DNA of 64,000 nt. Source: an uncultured Collinsella sp. Lineage in GTDB: Bacteria > Actinomycetota > Coriobacteriia > Coriobacteriales > Coriobacteriaceae. Below are positions 17,783 through 26,621 of the stretch, piece by piece (position 1 is the stretch's first letter; every line of letters starts with the position of its first letter). The DNA is taken from positions 1 to 64,000 of the forward strand of contig UQIE01000012.1 in assembly GCA_900541065.1 (NCBI GenBank). Direction: 5' to 3'. The notes under the pieces are model-generated. The model saw only the letters and a list, made by a program, of their open reading frames with translations, had not been told where the DNA came from and made no database searches. The translations under genes and the position numbers were made by a program.

Positions 17783-19165
17783 ATGCACAAGGTGTATTAC
17801 CAGCCTGAGGGAATTTGGGTAGGCGACATCATGCCGTACGGCGAGGACGGCACGTTCTATCTCTATCATCAGCGTGACACGCGTAACCCCGAACCTTTCG
17901 GAGAGCCGTTTGGCTGGGCACTCGCTACGACCAAGGATTTCGTCAACTACAAGGACTTTGGCGAGAGCCTTGAGCGCGGCGGCGACGAGGAAGTCGACCA
18001 GTACATTTATGCCGGCACGGTGTTTAAGGTGGGCGACAAGTACCATGCGCTCTACACTGGTTGCAATCGCGATAAGGTCCGCGCACGTTTGATGAAGCAG
18101 GTTCTTCTTCACGCAACGAGCGACGACGCCGTCAAGTGGGAGAAGAACATCGCCGAGACGCTGCTTCCGCCCCAGGAGGGTTACGATGACCGCAACTGGC
18201 GCGATCCCTTTGTGCTTTGGGATGAGGAGAACGAGGAGTACATGCTCATCCTCGGCACGCGTGTGGGCGAGGACAAGCGTCTGATGACCGGCCGCCTGGT
18301 CAAGTTCACCTCCAAGGATCTGACCAACTGGGAGTTCCAGGGCGACTGGTGGAACCCGGGCCTGTACACCATGTTTGAGATGCCTGATCTCTTTAAGATG
18401 GGCGACTGGTGGTACCTCGTCTTTTCCGAGTACAGCGACGGCAACAAGACCCGTTACCGCATGTCCAAGTCCATCAACGGTCCTTGGATTACCCCCGCTG
18501 ACGACTCCTTCGACGGCCGCGCGTACTACGCCGCTCGCACCGCATTCGATGGCGAGCGTCGCGTTCTCTTTGGTTGGGTCCCGACGCGCGACGAGGGCGG
18601 CGACCCCAGCTCTTACCTGTGGGGTGGCACTTTTATGCCCCTCGAGATCGTTCAGCGTGCCGACGGAACGCTCGGCACCAAGCTCCCCGACAGCATGCTT
18701 GGCGCCTTTGGCGAGGCTAAGGCAGTCGAGACCTTTGAGCTTTCCTGCGAGTCGGGCAAGGTCGAGCAGGTGCTCGCCGCGGATGCCGGCTCCACCTACT
18801 TGCTCGATGCCGACATTGAGCTCGGCGGTAACGCTGCCGGCTTCTCGGTCAAGTTCGCCGAGGACGCCGAGACTGGTCTTGCCTATGAGTTCCGCGCCAA
18901 CCTGCGCGAGGGCAAGCTCGAGTTCACGCCGGCTCCCCAGTACCCGTGGTTCCAGGTCAACAACATGGGCCTCGAGCGTCCGTTGTTCTTTAAGGGCGAG
19001 GGCACTCACCATGTGCGTCTGGTCGTCGACGACGACATCGCGACCATCTTTGTCGATGATGTTGCGCTCAACGCTCGCTTCTGCAACAAGCAGGGCCAGG
19101 GTGTGGCGCTTACCGTCACCGACGGTGCGCTCAAGTGCGCAAACGCAACGATCGCGTCTCTGTAG
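17783..19165 (+). CDS. Glycoside hydrolase family 32 protein (fructan/sucrose hydrolase-like)
   Basis: A 460-residue GH32 enzyme acting on beta-fructosides. Catalytic positions are present in a variant form: the nucleophile Asp15 in WVGDIMPYG (replacing the classical WMNDPNG), the stabilising Asp of NWRDPF (about 141), and the acid/base Glu of FEMPDLF (about 199). A C-terminal beta-sandwich part follows, with LLDADIELGGNAAGFSVKF. No signal peptide is seen, so it is cytoplasmic. ATG 17783 follows AAAGGAAG. It is the first gene after the operator region and is followed 45 bp later by a PTS EIIBC. Being diverged from the second GH32 gene, it probably handles a different fructoside (inference). 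Confidence 0.87.
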   Translation: MHKVYYQPEGIWVGDIMPYGEDGTFYLYHQRDTRNPEPFGEPFGWALATTKDFVNYKDFGESLERGGDEEVDQYIYAGTVFKVGDKYHALYTGCNRDKVRARLMKQVLLHATSDDAVKWEKNIAETLLPPQEGYDDRNWRDPFVLWDEENEEYMLILGTRVGEDKRLMTGRLVKFTSKDLTNWEFQGDWWNPGLYTMFEMPDLFKMGDWWYLVFSEYSDGNKTRYRMSKSINGPWITPADDSFDGRAYYAARTAFDGERRVLFGWVPTRDEGGDPSSYLWGGTFMPLEIVQRADGTLGTKLPDSMLGAFGEAKAVETFELSCESGKVEQVLAADAGSTYLLDADIELGGNAAGFSVKFAEDAETGLAYEFRANLREGKLEFTPAPQYPWFQVNNMGLERPLFFKGEGTHHVRLVVDDDIATIFVDDVALNARFCNKQGQGVALTVTDGALKCANATIASL

Positions 19166-19210
19166 CGGCAACGAACCGTTTTATGATTTAGAAAAGGAAT
19201 GGAGAGGAAC

Positions 19211-20662
19211 ATGGACTACAAGGCAGTGTCCCAGCAAGTCGTCGACAACGTCGGCGGACTGGAGAACATCGAGGGCGCCACGCATTGCGTGACCCGTCTG
19301 CGTCTGGTGCTCAAGGATACGAGCAAATACAACAAGGCCGAGCTCGAGAACATCGATGGCGTCAAGGGCGTGCTGTACAACAGCGGCCAGCTCATGATCA
19401 TCTTCGGTACCGGTACCGTCAACAAGGTTTACGATGAGTTTATGGCTCTGACGGGCGTTAAGGAGATCAGCGCTTCCGAGGTCAAGGGCGCCGAGGCGGA
19501 CAAGAAGGGCAAGTTCTTCTCGGTCCTCAAGGTATTCTCGGACATCTTTATCCCCATCATTCCCGCCTTCGTCGGCGCTGCAATCATCATCGGCCTTAAG
19601 TCGCTGATCGTTGCCAACGGCCTCTTTGGCATGGAGGGCAGCCTCGCCGATCACAGCGAGTTCCTCAAGAACCTCGCAAGCTTCTTTGCCATTATCGCCA
19701 CCACGTTCGACTACCTGCCTGTCCTGGTTATGTACAGCGCAGTCAAGCGTTTTGGCGGTAACCCGATCCTGGGCATCCTCGTCGGTATCGTCATGGTTCA
19801 CCCGAGCCTTATGAACCGCAACACGTTCGTTATGGACCCGACGGGTGCTGAGTACTGGAACTTTGGTCCGCTCTCCATTCCCATGGTTGCTTTCCAGGGC
19901 GGCGTGTTCCCTGCAATTCTGACCGCCTGGTTTATGGCCAAGGTCGAAAAGATTGCCCAGAAGTACATCCCCGAGGTCGTTTCGTTCGTCTTTGTCCCGA
20001 CCGTTACCCTGATTCTTGCTAACGTCGCCCTGTTCACCGTGTTCGGCCCGCTCGGTAACCTGATCGGTGACGTCCTCGCCGGCGTAATCGATATCCTGTA
20101 CAACAGGATGGGCGTCTTTGGTGCCTTTGTCTTCGCCGCGTTCCTGCAGCCGCTCGTCGTTACCGGTACGCATCAGTTCATCCAGGGTATCGAGGCAAAC
20201 CTTGTTGCCACGACTGGCTTCAACTACATCCAGGCCATCTGGTCGGTTTCCATCATCGCCCAGGGCGGCGGCGCCATCGGTATGTACCTCATTCACAAGA
20301 AGCACTCCAAAGAGCGCAACATCTGCATGTCGTCCTTTATCCCGACGCTGGTCGGAATCTCCGAGCCCGCTATCTTTGCTGCAAACATGCGCTATTCGAT
20401 CATTCCGTTCATCTGCGCATGCATCGGTGCAGGCTGCGGCGGTGCCTTCGTCAAGCTCTTTGAGGTGCGCGCTATCGGTCAGGGTCTGACCGGCGTGCTT
20501 GGCCTGCTCATCGTCACGCCCGAGACCCTCGTGTGGTATGTGGCTGGCAATCTCATCGCCTTTATCGTGCCGATCGTCTTGATCTTTGCCTACAACAAGG
20601 CAAAGGGCGTGCCGACCACCGATGAAGAGGGCGCTGGCGCTGGCTTCGACGTTAGCTTCTAG
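19211..20662 (+). CDS. scrA: PTS sucrose-type transporter subunit EIIBC
   Basis: A 483-residue membrane protein that imports and phosphorylates a sugar, most likely sucrose to sucrose 6-phosphate. The N-terminal EIIB domain contains the phospho-cysteine Cys26 in THCVTRLRLVL. The EIIC domain (from about residue 100) has multiple hydrophobic helices and the conserved GTHQFIQGIEANLV and SFIPTLVGISEPAIFA stretches. There is no EIIA domain, so phosphate must come from a separate EIIA elsewhere. ATG 19211 has AGAGGA seven bases upstream. It lies between two GH32 genes. The second of these is a sucrose-6-phosphate hydrolase candidate, which supports sucrose as the substrate. Confidence 0.9.
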   Translation: MDYKAVSQQVVDNVGGLENIEGATHCVTRLRLVLKDTSKYNKAELENIDGVKGVLYNSGQLMIIFGTGTVNKVYDEFMALTGVKEISASEVKGAEADKKGKFFSVLKVFSDIFIPIIPAFVGAAIIIGLKSLIVANGLFGMEGSLADHSEFLKNLASFFAIIATTFDYLPVLVMYSAVKRFGGNPILGILVGIVMVHPSLMNRNTFVMDPTGAEYWNFGPLSIPMVAFQGGVFPAILTAWFMAKVEKIAQKYIPEVVSFVFVPTVTLILANVALFTVFGPLGNLIGDVLAGVIDILYNRMGVFGAFVFAAFLQPLVVTGTHQFIQGIEANLVATTGFNYIQAIWSVSIIAQGGGAIGMYLIHKKHSKERNICMSSFIPTLVGISEPAIFAANMRYSIIPFICACIGAGCGGAFVKLFEVRAIGQGLTGVLGLLIVTPETLVWYVAGNLIAFIVPIVLIFAYNKAKGVPTTDEEGAGAGFDVSF

Positions 20663-20701
20663 TTGAGCCGTTCAGTGTAATCTGAGGATAAGTTCATTTG
20701 A

Positions 20702-20738
20702 GGAAGGGCGTTCGACTCGTGTGAGTCGAGCGTCCTTC
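20702..20738 (+). terminator. Intercistronic hairpin between EIIBC and the second GH32 gene
   Basis: GGAAGGGCGTTCGACTC pairs with its complement (one mismatch) around a GTGT loop. Only a weak T-rich tail follows. It may attenuate rather than fully stop transcription into the downstream hydrolase gene. Confidence 0.6.
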
Positions 20739-20763
20739 CCCATAGACGAGAAAGTCAACGGCG

Positions 20764-22206
20764 ATGTTAAATCAAAAAAACAAGGTGACACGCGCGGACT
20801 ATGAGCAGTGGCGTGCCGGACAGGATGAGACGGCGGCTCGCATCGCGTCCGACCCCGATAGGCTTCTGTTCCATGTGGAGCCTGAGCTTGGCTGGCTCAA
20901 CGACCCCAACGGTTTGGTTCAGATTGGTGTTACGTATCACATCTATCATCAATACGATCCGTTCGATGCTGCGCATGGCGGTCCAGTGCTTTGGAACCAT
21001 CTGACGACAAAGGATTTTGTGACGTACGAGAATCACGGCCCCGTGCTGTTCCCCGATTCCGATTTGGATTCGAGCGGAGCGTATTCTGGTTCTGCCTTTG
21101 TACGTGATGGCAAGATTCACTACTTCTATACCGGCAACGTCAAGCATTTTGACCGCGATGATTACGACTACGTGTTGACGGGCCGTGAGCAAAACCAGAT
21201 TCATATGGTTGCCGAGAATCCCGACGAATTGGGCGAGAAGCGCATGGCTGTTGGACCAGTCGATTACCCCGACGATATCGGTACGCACGTGCGCGACCCC
21301 AAGATCCTTGAGCACGATGGTATCTACTACATGGTTCTGGGCGCTCGTACGAAAGACGACCGTGGCTGCGTGCTTGTCTATACTTCGCGTGATTTAGGGG
21401 TCTGGAGCTATGCGACGCGCATTGAGCTGGACGAGAACTTTGGCTTTATGTGGGAGTGCCCCGATCTGTTTGAGCTCGATGGCGAGCTTATTCTCGTTTG
21501 CTGTCCGCAGGGTGTGCCTGCCGATGGTTGGCGTTACCGCAATCCGCATCAGTGCGTGTGGTTCCCTATCGAGGCCGATTGGGAGGCGCCGAGCTTTAAA
21601 ATCGTCGGGCAGGGCATGCCCCCGATGGTCGATGCCGGTTTTGATTTCTATGCTCCGCAGTCCTTTGAGGATGCTGCAGGCCGGCGTTTGATGATCGGAT
21701 GGTCGGGTTGCCCCGATGCGACGGCAGAAAACCCGACGGTGGCGCGCGGGTGGCAGTGCGCGTTGACGGTGCCGCGAGAGCTGAGCATGCGCGATGGTAA
21801 GCTCTGCCAGCAGCCGGCGCACGAGATTGAGAGGATGCGCGGCGACTGCGTTCGCGCGACAGGCGGTGAAACCGTTGAGGAGCCGGGCCGCCTGTTTGAT
21901 CTTGTGGTTTCCTGTGAGGGCGCCAAGATGGTCGAGCTCGAGATTCGCAAGGGTGTCTTTGTGCGCTATGCAGACGGGATGCTTACCCTCGACATGGGTG
22001 ACGAAGGCTATGGGCGCGACCAGAGGTCGATCGAGCTCAGCGAGCTTCGCGACCTGCGCGTGCTTTCGGACACTACGATGGTCGAGATTTTTGCAAATGG
22101 CGGCGAGGCGGCACTTACGAGCCGTACCTATTCGCCGGCGGTTTCGGCGATGGGGTTGCATGCCGAGGGTGCGGCATCGATGAATTTCTACCGCCTCGTG
22201 CATTAA
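20764..22206 (+). CDS. scrB: Sucrose-6-phosphate hydrolase / beta-fructofuranosidase (GH32)
   Basis: A 480-residue cytoplasmic GH32 enzyme with classical motifs: WLNDPNG with nucleophile Asp47, SGSAF, HVRDPK with Asp near 178, and WECPDLF with acid/base Glu near 231. It would split sucrose 6-phosphate from the PTS into glucose 6-phosphate and fructose. The C-terminal beta-sandwich ends with DTTMVEIFANGGEAALTSR, typical of the family. The start ATG 20764 has only a weak ribosome binding site (GAGAAAG), so expression may depend on the hairpin at 20702-20738 and read-through. It completes the LacI / GH32 / EIIBC / GH32 locus. Confidence 0.92.
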   Translation: MLNQKNKVTRADYEQWRAGQDETAARIASDPDRLLFHVEPELGWLNDPNGLVQIGVTYHIYHQYDPFDAAHGGPVLWNHLTTKDFVTYENHGPVLFPDSDLDSSGAYSGSAFVRDGKIHYFYTGNVKHFDRDDYDYVLTGREQNQIHMVAENPDELGEKRMAVGPVDYPDDIGTHVRDPKILEHDGIYYMVLGARTKDDRGCVLVYTSRDLGVWSYATRIELDENFGFMWECPDLFELDGELILVCCPQGVPADGWRYRNPHQCVWFPIEADWEAPSFKIVGQGMPPMVDAGFDFYAPQSFEDAAGRRLMIGWSGCPDATAENPTVARGWQCALTVPRELSMRDGKLCQQPAHEIERMRGDCVRATGGETVEEPGRLFDLVVSCEGAKMVELEIRKGVFVRYADGMLTLDMGDEGYGRDQRSIELSELRDLRVLSDTTMVEIFANGGEAALTSRTYSPAVSAMGLHAEGAASMNFYRLVH

Positions 22207-22358
22207 CCGTGCATGGGGCACGATTGGACTTGCTGGGCGAAATGAATCGCAGTTGCCGCGGCCAACTACCGTTTATCGCGTATAGCGACCGTTTGCGGAG
22301 TAAGTAACACTTAGTAATAAACCGTGTAGAATCTCAGGTTAGCACGGAGTTTTCCAGG

Positions 22359-22400
22359 GAGACGCTGTCCTTTGTTGTGCGCAAGGGGCGGCGTCTCTTT
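22359..22400 (+). terminator. Hairpin terminator upstream of degV
   Basis: GAGACGC pairs with GCGTCTC, with an inner CCTT/AAGG pairing, followed by TTT. It lies about 150 bp after the sucrose-6-phosphate hydrolase. The gap 22207-22482 otherwise shows nothing I can name. Confidence 0.55.
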
Positions 22401-22482
22401 GGCGCTTGGACGCCGTTGTGCAACAGTGCGGCGGCGCGTGCCATGTATTGAAAAGCCAATGTCGAGATGGGTCGTGATAATA

Positions 22483-23337
22483 ATGGGCAAGTACGTAATC
22501 GTGGTTGAGTCTGGGTCGGATGTGACGCCGGAGCTCTGCGAGCGCTACGGCATCGTGCGCGTGCCCATGCATGTCACGATTGGTGACGAGACCGTCGAGG
22601 ACGGCTCCATCGATCCGCTCGAGATTTACTCGCGCTGCAACGAGTTTGGCGTAATGCCCAAGACCAGCGGCTGCGCGCCTGCAGATTTTGCGCACGTATA
22701 TGACCGTATCCATGCCGAGCAGCCCGATGCGACCATTCTGCATCTTGCGTACTCCGAAGTCACGACTTGCTCGCATCAGTCCTCCAAGATTGCGGCTAAG
22801 GGCCGCGACTACGTATTCTCCATGGATACGCGTTTTGTCTCGGTGGGCCAGTCGCTCGTTGCCGTCGAGACCGCCAAATACATCGAGGCTCACCCCGATG
22901 CCACCGTCGACGAAATTTTCGCCTTCACCAATTCGGTGATGGACCGTGTGCTGCTGGGCTTTGTTCCTACCGACCTAGCCTTCCTTAAGGCGGGAGGTCG
23001 TCTGTCCAACGTGGCATTCCTTGGCGCCCACCTGCTCAAGATTAAGCCCTGCATTGAGGTGACGGGCGGTAAGTTTGTGGCGACCAAGAAGTTCCGCGGC
23101 TCTATGCTCAAGTGCGCCCGCGCCTTTATTGACCACATGGTTGCGAAGGGCGAGATTGACTACTCGCACATTGGCCTGGCGTATTCGGTAGGCCTTTCCC
23201 AGGAGCTGCGCGACGACATGGAAGTCTATGCGCACGACCTGGGCTTTAAAGACGTTACCTGGACTCAGGTCGGCGGTGTCATCTCGAGCCATTGCGGCCC
23301 GACCGCCTTCGGTGCGGTGCTCACGCTCAAGGCGTAA
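22483..23337 (+). CDS. DegV family protein (fatty acid binding)
   Basis: A 284-residue DegV-type protein. These bind a fatty acid and, in Gram-positive bacteria, act as FakB subunits of fatty acid kinase. Evidence: the N-terminal SGSDVTPELCERYGIVRVPM, TSGCAPADF, the central LVAVETAKYIEAHPDATVDE, LGFVPTDLAFLKAGGRLSN, and the C-terminal QVGGVISSHCGPTAFG. I chose ATG 22483, which aligns with the family N terminus; ATG 22459 is possible, and both have weak ribosome binding sites. No FakA gene is adjacent. The next gene is pflA, 170 bp downstream. Confidence 0.88.
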   Translation: MGKYVIVVESGSDVTPELCERYGIVRVPMHVTIGDETVEDGSIDPLEIYSRCNEFGVMPKTSGCAPADFAHVYDRIHAEQPDATILHLAYSEVTTCSHQSSKIAAKGRDYVFSMDTRFVSVGQSLVAVETAKYIEAHPDATVDEIFAFTNSVMDRVLLGFVPTDLAFLKAGGRLSNVAFLGAHLLKIKPCIEVTGGKFVATKKFRGSMLKCARAFIDHMVAKGEIDYSHIGLAYSVGLSQELRDDMEVYAHDLGFKDVTWTQVGGVISSHCGPTAFGAVLTLKA

Positions 23338-23415
23338 AGGCTGTAGGCGAGCATTCTTCGCCTTCACATCTCGACATGGGCTCCCGTCACGGTAATGGGG
23401 GATAGATTAAAACGT

Positions 23416-23464
23416 GCCATTCTAGCCCGAGACGTTTAAACGCAAACGTATGGGCTAGAATGGC
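23416..23464. repeat. Short nested inverted repeat between degV and pflA
   Basis: GCCATTCTAGCCC (23416-23428) and its complement (23452-23464) enclose a second small stem, ACGTTT/AAACGT. It could be a terminator for degV or another member of the short palindromic repeats. No T tract follows. Confidence 0.5.
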
Positions 23465-23510
23465 TCTGGCATTTATGTAGCTAAAATCAAAGAGAGGCAA
23501 GGTAGCGGGA

Positions 23511-24329
23511 ATGGCTGAGATGACGCTCGAGGGTGTGGACGCTCGTCCTGAGGACTCCGCGTTTGCCCTGGGCCGCGTGCATTCGATTGAGACGATGGGA
23601 ACGGTCGATGGACCCGGCATCCGCTTTGTGGTGTTTGTTCAGGGCTGCCCCATGCGTTGTGCGTATTGCCACAACCCCGATACCTGGTCGGTTAACGGCG
23701 GCACCATGGTGACCGTCGAGCACCTGATGGACGAGTTTCAGAGCAACCATGAGTTTTACCGCAGCGGTGGTATTACGGTATCCGGCGGCGAGCCGCTCCT
23801 GCAGCCTGAGTTCTTGGCCGACCTGTTCCGCGCCATGCACAATAACCCCGACGGCCGCGTGCATACCTGCTTGGATAGCTGCGGCTATGCGTTCGATCCC
23901 GCGCATCCCGAGAAGTTCGATGCCGTACTCAACGAGACCGATATGGTGCTGCTCGACATTAAACACGCCGATCCCGTCGAGCATAAAAAGCTGACCGGTT
24001 GCGATCCCGCACGCATCCTGGCGTTTGGTGACGAGCTCGCGCGTCGCAAGATTAAGGTCGTTATCCGCCACGTGGTGGTGCCGGGTATCACCGATACGGT
24101 GGAGGAGTGCGAGGCGCTCGGTCGCTTGATTGCCCCGTGGCATAACGTGGTCGGCCTGGAGATGCTGCCGTATCACACGATGGGCGTCGTCAAGTATGAG
24201 CAGCTGGGGATTCCCTATAAGCTCGAGGGCGTTCCCCAGATGGATACCGCGCGCATGCCCGAGCTACGCAACGCCGTCATGATGGGCATGAAAAAGCGCC
24301 GCGCGGAACTCAAAAACGCCATCGGCTAG
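23511..24329 (+). CDS. pflA: Pyruvate formate-lyase activating enzyme (radical SAM)
   Basis: A 272-residue radical SAM enzyme that abstracts hydrogen from the PFL glycine to make the catalytic radical. The iron-sulfur motif is GCPMRCAYCHNPD with Cys46, Cys50 and Cys53 (CxxxCxxC). Preceding it is ETMGTVDGPGIRFVVFVQG, typical of PflA, and VSGGEPLLQPEF follows. It is one of the three parts needed for formate production in this window; the split PFL lies about 7 kb upstream in the same orientation. The N terminus is about 20 residues longer than E. coli PflA. Confidence 0.93.
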   Translation: MAEMTLEGVDARPEDSAFALGRVHSIETMGTVDGPGIRFVVFVQGCPMRCAYCHNPDTWSVNGGTMVTVEHLMDEFQSNHEFYRSGGITVSGGEPLLQPEFLADLFRAMHNNPDGRVHTCLDSCGYAFDPAHPEKFDAVLNETDMVLLDIKHADPVEHKKLTGCDPARILAFGDELARRKIKVVIRHVVVPGITDTVEECEALGRLIAPWHNVVGLEMLPYHTMGVVKYEQLGIPYKLEGVPQMDTARMPELRNAVMMGMKKRRAELKNAIG

Positions 24330-24350
24330 CGAGCCATTTTCGCTCCCCAA

Positions 24351-24385
24351 GGGCACTCATTGGGGACAGACTTAAATGAGTGCCC
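24351..24385. repeat. Short palindrome with GGGGACAGACTT loop
   Basis: GGGCACTCATT (24351-24361) and AATGAGTGCCC (24375-24385) flank GGGGACAGACTTA. It lies just after pflA and could terminate it. The loop sequence resembles the GGGACAG core of repeat family 1 and REP sequences linked with RAYT transposases in other bacteria. Confidence 0.6.
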
Positions 24386-24420
24386 CTGGACACCAAGTTG
24401 ATTGCCAAAGAGCCCCGTCA

Positions 24421-24487
24421 AGTTGCGGTGGAATAGTTCTTGTTTTTCGGCTTATGCCGCCCAAGCAGGAACTATTCCACCGCAACT
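24421..24487. repeat. GTTGCGGTGGAATAGTTC inverted repeat, copy 1
   Basis: Perfect 19-bp arms at 24421-24439 and 24469-24487 enclose about 29 bases with a small CGGC/GCCG stem. The same arm sequence, slightly changed, recurs at 42361-42431 and 50732-50798. The remainder of the 24330-24645 gap shows no gene. Confidence 0.8.
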
Positions 24488-24645
24488 GCGTTTTGGGCGG
24501 AGATGCGCAACAGAATCGTGCCATTTGGATAAATACGCTTGTGGTTTCTTTAAAGACACCTTAAACGTCGCTGAATATCTTTGGAAAGAAATGCCTGCTC
24601 GGTATTATGCTGCTCATATATGAACGGTAGCAGTCAGGAGACCAC

Positions 24646-25764
24646 GTGCGAAACAACGCATCGCGGGACGAGTATGTGCCGCAGCACGGCAGCAGATATG
24701 AGACGAGGGGCACGCCTTCGCGTGGCCACGCTGACGCTCGCATCCACGTAACGAAGATTGCCGCAATTGGGATGCTAACGTTGGTGGTTATTATCCTCGG
24801 AATTACCGCTAAAACCTACGCCTCGGAGCGAATGGCACACTCAGATGCGTCAACGGTACAGCTGAAAAACGAGAAGGTCTCTGAATCTAAAGCCACCGCA
24901 AGTCAAACCCTGTCGACAGCGAGCCTCAAGACGAGGCTTTCGAAGGCGGACTTTAACGATATTCCCTCAGGCGATACCGTGCAGACCTTCTCACTGGTTG
25001 ATGACCAGATCCCCGCCCTGGAGGATGAGAGCCTCGTCGTGCTCCAAGATGCCCTGAGTCAGGCGCAGAAGCTGGGGGATGTGGGCGTAGTGTTCTACGA
25101 CCTATCGAGCGGCAAGGGCGTGACGTATAACGCGGACGCCGAGGTGTACGGTGCGAGCAGCTATAAGGCGCTCTATGTACTCTACGTCTGCGAATCTCTG
25201 GTCGAGACGGGCCAGGTCTCACTCGATGATTCCCTTGGCACCTATGGCGGCTACAACATGGGCTGGCAGACGGTGCGCGACCTGATCGAGGCCTCGGTCG
25301 TTAATTCGGACAACGATTCGTTTATCGCGTTGCGTGCGGCGTTTGACCGTGTCGGTTACGAGGATTGGATTGTCGGTCTTGGCGTCGATTACGATACCGC
25401 ACTCGATCCGATGAGTGATTTTCCCACTTATTGCCCGCGCACCTCGGCCAAGTTGTGGCGCGAGATGAGCGAGTATCTGAGCTGTGGCAGTGAGACCTCC
25501 CAGTGGTTATCTGAACTGCTGTCATCAACATCGCGCTCATTTATCCGTGATGGGATTGCCGACGACCAAGCCTTGGTACGCAACAAGGCAGGCTGGATTA
25601 GCGAGGATGGTTGCTATTCGACATGCGATGCGGGCCTTATCGACATCGATGGCCGTACCTATGTCATGAGCATCATGACATCGATGCCGTGGAGCGACCG
25701 CTCGAGCGAGGTTACGGCTGCGATTGCAAAGGCTCTGTTTGATACGCGAGCTGCACTGGCCTAG
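24646..25764 (+). CDS. Membrane-anchored class A beta-lactamase-like serine hydrolase
   Basis: A 372-residue protein with a basic N terminus, one membrane segment at about residues 37-57, and an external Ser/Thr-rich linker. A penicillin-binding/beta-lactamase fold follows. Motifs: SxxK at Ser171-Lys174 (ASSYKAL), SDN at 221-223 (VVNSDNDS), and a KTG-like NKAGW near the C terminus. The omega-loop glutamate of true beta-lactamases is not obvious, so a cell-wall peptidase or esterase role is as likely as drug hydrolysis. The start is GTG 24646 with AGGAG six bases upstream. It stands alone between pflA and the nucleosidase gene. Confidence 0.82.
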   Translation: MRNNASRDEYVPQHGSRYETRGTPSRGHADARIHVTKIAAIGMLTLVVIILGITAKTYASERMAHSDASTVQLKNEKVSESKATASQTLSTASLKTRLSKADFNDIPSGDTVQTFSLVDDQIPALEDESLVVLQDALSQAQKLGDVGVVFYDLSSGKGVTYNADAEVYGASSYKALYVLYVCESLVETGQVSLDDSLGTYGGYNMGWQTVRDLIEASVVNSDNDSFIALRAAFDRVGYEDWIVGLGVDYDTALDPMSDFPTYCPRTSAKLWREMSEYLSCGSETSQWLSELLSSTSRSFIRDGIADDQALVRNKAGWISEDGCYSTCDAGLIDIDGRTYVMSIMTSMPWSDRSSEVTAAIAKALFDTRAALA

Positions 25765-25842
25765 CGTGTTCGTTTGACGAGGTCAAACAAAATGCTGGTA
25801 CCATACCGTGGTTGAGAATATCGTATAGGTTTGGGGAATGGC

Positions 25843-26583
25843 ATGGCTACCATCGCGATTATCGGTGCACTCGAAAAAGAGATCATGCAGATTAAGGAAG
25901 AGCTGAGCGACGTCTGCGAGGCACAGGAGGCGGGCCTGACCGTTGTGAGCGGTGAGTTCGACGGCCTGACGCTTGTCGCCACAACGGCGGGTATGGGCAC
26001 GGTAAACGCTGCCGCCGCAACACAGCACCTCATTAGCAAGTATGCTCCACAGGCAGTTGTGCTTTCGGGTATCGCGGGCGGTTTGAACCCCAAGCTCCAT
26101 ATCGACGACGTGGTCATCGGCAAACGCCTGCGCTATCTGGATACCGATACCGCGCTTATCGCCGAGTCTGCACCGGGGCTCGAGGAGTTTGGCTCGACGC
26201 CTGCGCTGGTCGATATTGCTGCCGATGTGCTTTCTGAGCGTGGCTTTGTCAACGCTTCGACAAATGCAGCCGCCTCGAACGAGGGCGCAAAGCAGTTCCT
26301 GGTCGGTACGATTGCCACGGGCAACCGTTTTGTGACGGGCGCTGCCATGCGCAACGACGCTATCGAGGCGACGCATGCCGATTGTGTCGGCATGGAGGGC
26401 GCGGCGATTGCCCATGTCGCAACTAAAAATGGTGTCGATTGCCTGGTGCTGCGCGCTATCAGCGATAATTGTGACGAGGCGTACGATGCGATTTGCGACC
26501 GCGAGTTCGACCTGTTCGAGTATGCCCGTACCGCGAGTGGCATTACGCTCGATATCGTTCGCCGTATCGCTGCTATCTATTAG
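25843..26583 (+). CDS. mtnN: 5'-methylthioadenosine/S-adenosylhomocysteine nucleosidase
   Basis: A 246-residue cytoplasmic enzyme that removes adenine from methylthioadenosine and S-adenosylhomocysteine, recycling by-products of SAM-dependent reactions. It starts IAIIGALEKEIMQIKEEL. It then has AGMGTVNAAAATQHLI, VLSGIAGGLNPKL and DVVIG. The purine and ribose part follows, with CVGMEGAAIAHVA and the catalytic region LRAISDNCDE (Asp of the SD motif). ATG 25843 follows GGGGA; the longer TTG start is unlikely. It is 38 bp upstream of engB and probably co-transcribed with it. Confidence 0.92.
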   Translation: MATIAIIGALEKEIMQIKEELSDVCEAQEAGLTVVSGEFDGLTLVATTAGMGTVNAAAATQHLISKYAPQAVVLSGIAGGLNPKLHIDDVVIGKRLRYLDTDTALIAESAPGLEEFGSTPALVDIAADVLSERGFVNASTNAAASNEGAKQFLVGTIATGNRFVTGAAMRNDAIEATHADCVGMEGAAIAHVATKNGVDCLVLRAISDNCDEAYDAICDREFDLFEYARTASGITLDIVRRIAAIY

Positions 26584-26621
26584 CGCGCTCTTTTGTAAGA
26601 ACCTACGACCAAGGAGTGTCC

